Shown here: positions 60,074 to 64,000 of the stretch, in pieces
How the letters are laid out: each line of letters opens with the position of its first letter
Numbering within the stretch: position 1 is the first letter of the stretch
DNA from: Thiocapsa rosea
GTDB lineage: Bacteria > Pseudomonadota > Gammaproteobacteria > Chromatiales > Chromatiaceae
Direction: 5' to 3'
Assembly: GCF_003634315.1 (NCBI RefSeq)
Contig: NZ_RBXL01000001.1
Span: 976,501 to 1,040,500 of the forward strand
Length of the DNA stretch: 64,000 nucleotides
The notes under the pieces: generated by a model
What the model saw: only the letters and a program-made list of their open reading frames with translations
Told to the model about the DNA's origin: nothing
Databases searched by the model: none
Made by a program: the position numbers and the translations under genes

Positions 60074-60954
60074 TCCGTTTCGAGCAGGTCACCAAACGGT
60101 TTCGTCGTCAGACCGTCCTGAAGGGGGTCGATCTCGTCATCGCGCGCGGACACCGGGTCGCCTTGGTCGGCTCCAACGGGGCCGGCAAGACCACGCTGAT
60201 CCGCTGTTTGCTCGGCGAGTATGTCTGTCAGGGCAAGGTCCGTGTCGATGATCTGGACCCGCGCGCGCACCGGCGCGAGGTGCTCGGCAAGATCGGCTTC
60301 GTGCCGCAGCTGCCGCCGCCGCTGAAGATGCCGGTCGGGCAGTTGATCCAGTTCGCTTCCGGGGTCTGCGGCGCGGATCCGCGCCGTATGGAGGCGGTCG
60401 CGACGCGGCTCGGGCTGGATGCGAAGGCGTTTCGGCACCAGCCCTTCGTCAAGCTCTCTGGCGGGCAGAAACAAAAGCTGCTGATCAGCATCGCCCTGGG
60501 TCGGGATACCGAGCTGCTGGTCATGGACGAGCCCGCCGCCAACCTGGACCCCGACGCGCGGCACATCTTCTTCGAACTCCTCGCCGAGCGTCAGGGGCAG
60601 GTCGCCATGCTGATCTCCAGTCACCGTCTCGACGAGGTCGCCGCGCTCGTGAACCGGGTCATCGAGATGGACCAGGGTCTGGTCGTGCTCGACGACCGCG
60701 TCGCGGACCTGGTCGATCTCACCAGCCGTCTACGCTGCCGTCTGGTCCTGAGGCGGGCCGACGACGCCTTTGCGCGCGCAGTCACCCCATGGGGTCTACG
60801 CAGTCTCGATCTGGGCATCACCTGGGAAGGCTGGGTCGCCGGGGCGGACCGGCTGAGGTTCCTCGGGCTGTTGTCGCGTTATGCGGGGCTGCTTGAGTCG
60901 ATCCGATTGGACGCGGCGAGCGAGCCGGGGCTGGCCGAGGTGCGGTATGCGTAA
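60070..60954 (+). CDS. nosF: NosF, ABC transporter ATPase
   Basis: 294 residues. Walker A VGSNGAGKTTLIR, Q-loop FVPQLPPPLK, signature KLSGGQKQKLLISIAL, Walker B LLVMDEPAANLDP and switch His ISSHRLDE. With NosD and NosY it powers CuZ assembly, probably by moving a sulfur species. Its ATG overlaps the nosH stop. The TAA stop is the first triplet of a palindrome-ended element that separates it from nosL. Confidence 0.94.
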   Translation: MIRFEQVTKRFRRQTVLKGVDLVIARGHRVALVGSNGAGKTTLIRCLLGEYVCQGKVRVDDLDPRAHRREVLGKIGFVPQLPPPLKMPVGQLIQFASGVCGADPRRMEAVATRLGLDAKAFRHQPFVKLSGGQKQKLLISIALGRDTELLVMDEPAANLDPDARHIFFELLAERQGQVAMLISSHRLDEVAALVNRVIEMDQGLVVLDDRVADLVDLTSRLRCRLVLRRADDAFARAVTPWGLRSLDLGITWEGWVAGADRLRFLGLLSRYAGLLESIRLDAASEPGLAEVRYA

Positions 60955-61038
60955 ACCGCGTCCCGTGGGGTATGAATCGGTTCAGGACGAGCGCTTGGTC
61001 CGCGGCGATCAACAGGCGTCGCAGTGGACGCGGTTTAG
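60951..61038. repeat. Palindrome-ended element; supplies stop of nosF
   Basis: 88 bp, left end GTAAACCGCG, right end CGCGGTTTAG, interior not clearly assignable to a class. The nosF stop TAA (60952-60954) is in the left end. Confidence 0.85.
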
Positions 61039-61114
61039 TGATTTAGTTCTTTGTGCTCGAAGGCATGTCCGACGCAAATCGCTTCGGGTGAGCCGACAAG
61101 CGAGTGTGCCGACG

Positions 61115-61642
61115 ATGGATCCGTCTTTCTGCGCCGACGGCAGACGACTCTACGCCGGTATTCTGGTGGCCATGCTCACGTTCGTCCTCCCCGCCTGCGG
61201 CGGCGATCCTGGACAAGGACCTGTCGAGGTGAAATGGGACCGCGATGCCTGCGAGCGCTGCCGCATGGTCCTCTCGGACCGATTGCACTCCGCACAGGTG
61301 CGTGTCCCGACGCCGGACGGGCGCTCGCGCGTTTATCGCTTCGACGACATCGGATGCGCCCTGATCTGGCTCGAAGACCGCGCCGAGCGCGACGACTCCG
61401 CCACCGAAATCTGGGTGAACGACTGGCGCACCGGCGACTGGATCGACGCACGCACCGCGACCTATCTGCGAGGCCAGGTGACGCCGATGGAATACGGCCT
61501 CGGCGCCCAACCCGAGCCCGCGCCGGACGGGCTCGACTTCACGCACGCCAAGGCGCACATCTTCGATGTCGAAGCGCGCTTCAATGTCCACGGCGGACAC
61601 CTCCACCCCCCGGGAACCCTGAGACGGGCAGAGCACAAATGA
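61115..61642 (+). CDS. nosL: NosL-like copper chaperone lipoprotein
   Basis: 175 residues. A lipoprotein signal (LYAGILVAMLTFVLPACGG, lipid on the Cys) precedes a NosL domain with the Cu(I) site DRDACERCRMVLSDRLHSAQV, then YRFDDIGCALIWLED and DARTATYLRGQVTPMEYGLGA. It delivers copper to NosZ. The start ATG 61115 is the first that gives a proper signal peptide; the frame is open further upstream but without good sites. Confidence 0.9.
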   Translation: MDPSFCADGRRLYAGILVAMLTFVLPACGGDPGQGPVEVKWDRDACERCRMVLSDRLHSAQVRVPTPDGRSRVYRFDDIGCALIWLEDRAERDDSATEIWVNDWRTGDWIDARTATYLRGQVTPMEYGLGAQPEPAPDGLDFTHAKAHIFDVEARFNVHGGHLHPPGTLRRAEHK

Positions 61643-61670
61643 CGGGCTTCGTTGAACGCTGCCCACGATC

Positions 61671-61697
61671 GATGGGTTTCGCTTCGCTCTACCCATC
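61671..61697. repeat. GATGGGT/ACCCATC hairpin, single copy
   Basis: GATGGGT-TTCGCTTCGCTCT-ACCCATC, followed by CTACGATG. Same family as the pair in nosD. It lies 28 bp after the nosL stop. Confidence 0.8.
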
Positions 61698-61719
61698 CTA
61701 CGATGCTGTCTTTTCGAGG

Positions 61720-61807
61720 TTAAACCGCGCCGGCTCCGACGGTTTTCGGAGCCGGCGCGGCCAAGCCAATCCAACAAACGACGCATATCGCGTTGGGCGC
61801 GGTTTAA
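61720..61807. repeat. Palindrome-ended element, class 1
   Basis: 88 bp, ends TTAAACCGCG and CGCGGTTTAA. The hairpin arms CCGGCTCCGA / TCGGAGCCGG are fully paired although they differ from the AGCTCC..GGAGCT type, a compensated change. It ends just before CGGAG of the nosY leader. Confidence 0.92.
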
Positions 61808-61822
61808 CGGAGTCCCGAGACC

Positions 61823-62650
61823 ATGCGTGAATTCTGGCTGACCGCCCAAACCGATCTCCTCGAGTCGTTTCGGGCCAAGTGGTTCGTCGCCTACACGCTC
61901 GTCTTCGGCGGGCTGGTGGTCCTGCTGTTCGCCTTCGGGCTGACCGAGTCGCGGATCATGGGCTTTACCGGGCTGTCCCGCCTGATGGTGACCTATATCC
62001 AGCTCGCCATGGCCATCCTGCCGGTCTTCGTGCTCATCACGACCGTCCGCTCGGTGGCCGGAGATCGCGAGGCCGGCGTCTACGAATACCTACTCTCGCT
62101 GCCCATCGGTCTGGCGCCGTGGTACTGGGGCAAGCTCGCGGGGCGTTTCCTGGTTGTCTTCCTGCCCGTGTTCCTCGCGATGGTCGGCGCCATCGTCTGG
62201 GGCTCGGTGAAAGGGGCCGCCGTGCCCTGGGTGCTCTTCATCTGGTACACGGCGCTGCTGATGGCGCTGGCCTGGTGTTTCCTGGGCATCGGCATGCTGC
62301 TCTCGACCCTCAGCCGCTCGGCCGATGTGGCCCAGGCGTCCGCCTTCGTCGTTTGGCTGACGCTCCTGCTGTTCCTGGATCTCATCCTGCTCGGCACCCT
62401 GATCCGCAATCAGATCCCGCCCGAGACGGTCGTCGGCATCGCCCTGGCCAACCCCATGCAGGTCTTCCGTACCGCAGCGATGCTCCTGCTCGATTCGCAG
62501 CTGGTCATGCTCGGCCCCTCCGCCTACGTCATCCTCGACAACTTCGGGCAGGCCGGGTACATGGCCTACGCCATTGTCTACCCGATGCTGGTCGGCACCG
62601 CGTGTGCATTCGGCGGTTATCTGCTTTTCCGTCGCGGCGACCTGCCGTAA
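61823..62650 (+). CDS. nosY: NosY, ABC transporter permease
   Basis: 275 residues with six membrane segments (first WFVAYTLVFGGLVVLLFAFGL; last YAIVYPMLVGTACAFGGYLLF). RSVAGDREAGVYEYLLSLPI, with the conserved coupling region, and ANPMQVFRTAAMLLLD are typical of NosY. It is the membrane part of the NosDFY system for CuZ maturation. Its separation from nosF by nosL and two repeats is unusual, since clade II clusters often keep nosFY adjacent. Start ATG 61823. Confidence 0.93.
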   Translation: MREFWLTAQTDLLESFRAKWFVAYTLVFGGLVVLLFAFGLTESRIMGFTGLSRLMVTYIQLAMAILPVFVLITTVRSVAGDREAGVYEYLLSLPIGLAPWYWGKLAGRFLVVFLPVFLAMVGAIVWGSVKGAAVPWVLFIWYTALLMALAWCFLGIGMLLSTLSRSADVAQASAFVVWLTLLLFLDLILLGTLIRNQIPPETVVGIALANPMQVFRTAAMLLLDSQLVMLGPSAYVILDNFGQAGYMAYAIVYPMLVGTACAFGGYLLFRRGDLP

Positions 62651-62716
62651 GACCCCGTCGTGCACGGGGCTGGAGCGGGGCGGCGGTATGTCGTCCCGAC
62701 ACCCGCCGAGCGCACG

Positions 62717-63139
62717 TCAATTCACCGAGGCGAACTGCAAGGGCGCACCCGAGCGATCGAAGGCCAGATAGGTGCCGACCTGCCCGATCCGCACGGACTC
62801 GACCATCCGATCGAGCGCCTCCTCGACCGCGAGCGGCGTCGGCTCGCGATTGGCGACCCCGGGCAGGGCGGCCACGAAGAACACGGCCCAATCCTCGATA
62901 TTCCCGTCGGCCTCCTCGACAAAGGTCGAAAACCCCCCGATCTCGTACGGCGCCTTGTCCACGCAAACCACCGGCGCCAGATGCCCGCCTTGGCCGGCCT
63001 TATAGCGCTCCGCTTGCTCGGGCGTGTGCCCATCCGGAAGCTCGTTGCGCGTGAACACGAACAGCAATTGCTGGGGCTCGGGCTGCCGCCGCGCCAGGTG
63101 CAGAAAATCGTCGAAGGATGTCAGCTCGATCGGTTTCAT
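62717..63139 (-). CDS. Conserved protein of unknown function
   Basis: 140 residues, soluble, no signal peptide. FDDFLHLARRQPEPQQLLFVFTRNELPDGHTPEQAERY, GHLAPVVCVDKAPYEIGGFSTFVEEAD, DWAVFFVAALPG and a final YLAFDRSGAPLQFASVN. I recall related short proteins from proteobacteria that databases label 'ribonucleotide reductase subunit alpha', a label that does not fit their size or sequence. The function is unknown. ATG 63139 is used; GAGG lies 10 bases upstream. It is convergent with nosY. Confidence 0.7.
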   Translation of the reverse strand: MKPIELTSFDDFLHLARRQPEPQQLLFVFTRNELPDGHTPEQAERYKAGQGGHLAPVVCVDKAPYEIGGFSTFVEEADGNIEDWAVFFVAALPGVANREPTPLAVEEALDRMVESVRIGQVGTYLAFDRSGAPLQFASVN

Positions 63140-63300
63140 GGCTGTGATGACCTCGCCTCTTTGGTGGTGTTTGATTCGGTGCTGTCGACCGGCCATCCGG
63201 CGACTGACTCACGCCAGAGACTCGGCGTTCATCAGTCTCTTACGCACGAATAACCAACCGCAGAAGTCAGAGTATCGACCTCACGACCAACAGCGTCAAT

Positions 63301-63954
63301 TCACCCCACAGGCCGATCGCGATCCGACACCGTCACGAGATAGTTGTATCTCCCCGGACCACAGCGACGCTCCAGCTGCTTGACGATGCGCCGCTGCATC
63401 GCCGTCGTATCGTTCGGCCCGTTGATATAGAAGGGCTTGCCGTCCTTCCCGAAGGTGAAGGACACCGGGCAGGCGCCGGCATCGATATCCCCGAAAATCA
63501 ACCGGGCAATCCGGTAGTCTGCGTGCGGCTCGAAGCCGAGGTCCTTGGCGTAGGCCAAGGCGTCCTCGACCAGCTTGCGCGCATAGCTCGGATCCCGGGC
63601 CTCGAACGACTCCGTCGGATTCCCTTGGATGCGGGCCAGGACGGTCGGATACTCGGCCGCGTCGACAATCTTGTACAAGGCGTTCTTGATGCCCAAACAA
63701 AAAACATCCACCACCATCCCGACGACGGCATAGCGCCCATCCGGCAGACTCCGGCTCACCCAGACCGTGCCGATGCCCAGCTCGAAGATATTCGACGGGA
63801 CAAAGACGTCCGCGATCGGCGCCCGGCCCACGTTGGCCCATACGCGCGCCTGGGATAAGGCTCCCGGCAGCTCCGAAGCCGCCGGCTTGGTCTGCCGGCG
63901 TTTCAGCTCACGCTTGGCCCGCTTCTTCTGCAATGCCTTTTGATCGAGCGCCAT
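63301..63954 (-). CDS. Conserved protein of unknown function
   Basis: 217 residues, soluble. A very basic N-terminus (QKKRAKRELKRRQTKP) that could bind nucleic acid precedes an unassigned domain with WVSRSLPDGRYAVVGMVVDVFCLGIKNALYKI, YARKLVEDALAYAKDLGFEPHADYRIARLIFGDIDAG and FTFGKDGKPFYINGPNDTTAMQRRIVKQLE. The last stretch resembles a glycine-turn module seen in some uncharacterised proteobacterial proteins. I do not recognise a family. The start codon is ATG 63954; the last 46 bp of the window hold its leader. Confidence 0.7.
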   Translation of the reverse strand: MALDQKALQKKRAKRELKRRQTKPAASELPGALSQARVWANVGRAPIADVFVPSNIFELGIGTVWVSRSLPDGRYAVVGMVVDVFCLGIKNALYKIVDAAEYPTVLARIQGNPTESFEARDPSYARKLVEDALAYAKDLGFEPHADYRIARLIFGDIDAGACPVSFTFGKDGKPFYINGPNDTTAMQRRIVKQLERRCGPGRYNYLVTVSDRDRPVG

Positions 63955-64000
63955 AGAGAGTCCTCGTGGTTTTTCGTTGAAGGATCGTTATCCGGATCTT

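Noticed and set aside
62717-63139. Ribonucleotide reductase alpha subunit
   Set aside because: Related short proteins carry this label as I recall, but the 140-residue protein lacks every reductase motif, so it is listed as unknown.

Overview
The window is GC-rich DNA of a purple sulfur bacterium, most likely a Chromatiaceae member (Thiocapsa-like; genus is inference). The evidence is a peripheral antenna operon of two pucBA-type pairs, phosphoribulokinase, soxYZ with a thiosulfate-permease-like protein, an rnf operon, and gammaproteobacterial core genes (miaB-phoH-ybeY-corC, pstSCAB-phoU, metG, dcd, rlmJ).

Layout. 1-1.4 kb: 3' end of an exopolyphosphatase gene and an SCP2-like protein. 1.5-8 kb (mostly minus strand): a tightly coupled pterin operon (PTPS homologue plus two short-chain dehydrogenases), a DUF3299 lipoprotein, a FtsX-type permease cut off from its upstream region by an ISAzo13-like insertion sequence, a pterin-carbinolamine dehydratase and an encapsulin-type ferritin without a cargo tail. 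8.2-14 kb: pstSCAB-phoU behind a clear Pho box. 14-20 kb: glycosyltransferase, dcd, apbC and metG. 20-25.8 kb: rnfABCDGE. 25.8-35.5 kb: hybrid histidine kinase, prk, rlmJ (apparent CTG start), RNase T2, corC, ybeY, phoH, miaB. 35.7-38.5 kb: soxYZ, YeeE/TsuA-like permease, DUF302. 38.8-42.8 kb: an anaerobic ribonucleotide reductase whose NrdD carries an intein and whose glycyl-radical domain is a separate small gene, followed by nrdG, behind an FNR-like box. 43.4-44.4 kb: pucBA-pucBA behind a promoter whose -10 lies inside a PpsR/CrtJ-type site. 44.8-50.2 kb: kaiC-kaiB-kaiB-histidine kinase-response regulator. 50.4-62.7 kb: a CbiX-like gene and a clade II nos (N2O reductase) cluster. 62.7-64 kb: two uncharacterised genes.

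The most striking feature cuts across all regions: about 26 copies of a palindrome-ended element of roughly 86-88 bp (ends TTAAACCGCG and CGCGGTTTAA). It falls into several internal classes. Two of them pair into a fixed composite module with a 20-22 bp AT-rich linker. In nine genes the TAA stop codon is the first TAA of the element, and elsewhere the element ends just before a ribosome binding site. Other repeats are three heptanucleotide arrays (consensus NGCCTCC), a hexanucleotide array inside ybeY, GACTTCAGTC-type palindromes, and a GGATGGGT/ACCCATCC hairpin family, one pair of which lies in frame in the 5' end of nosD. No CRISPR array, rRNA or tRNA gene was seen. All functional statements rest on reading motifs by eye; no database search was run.
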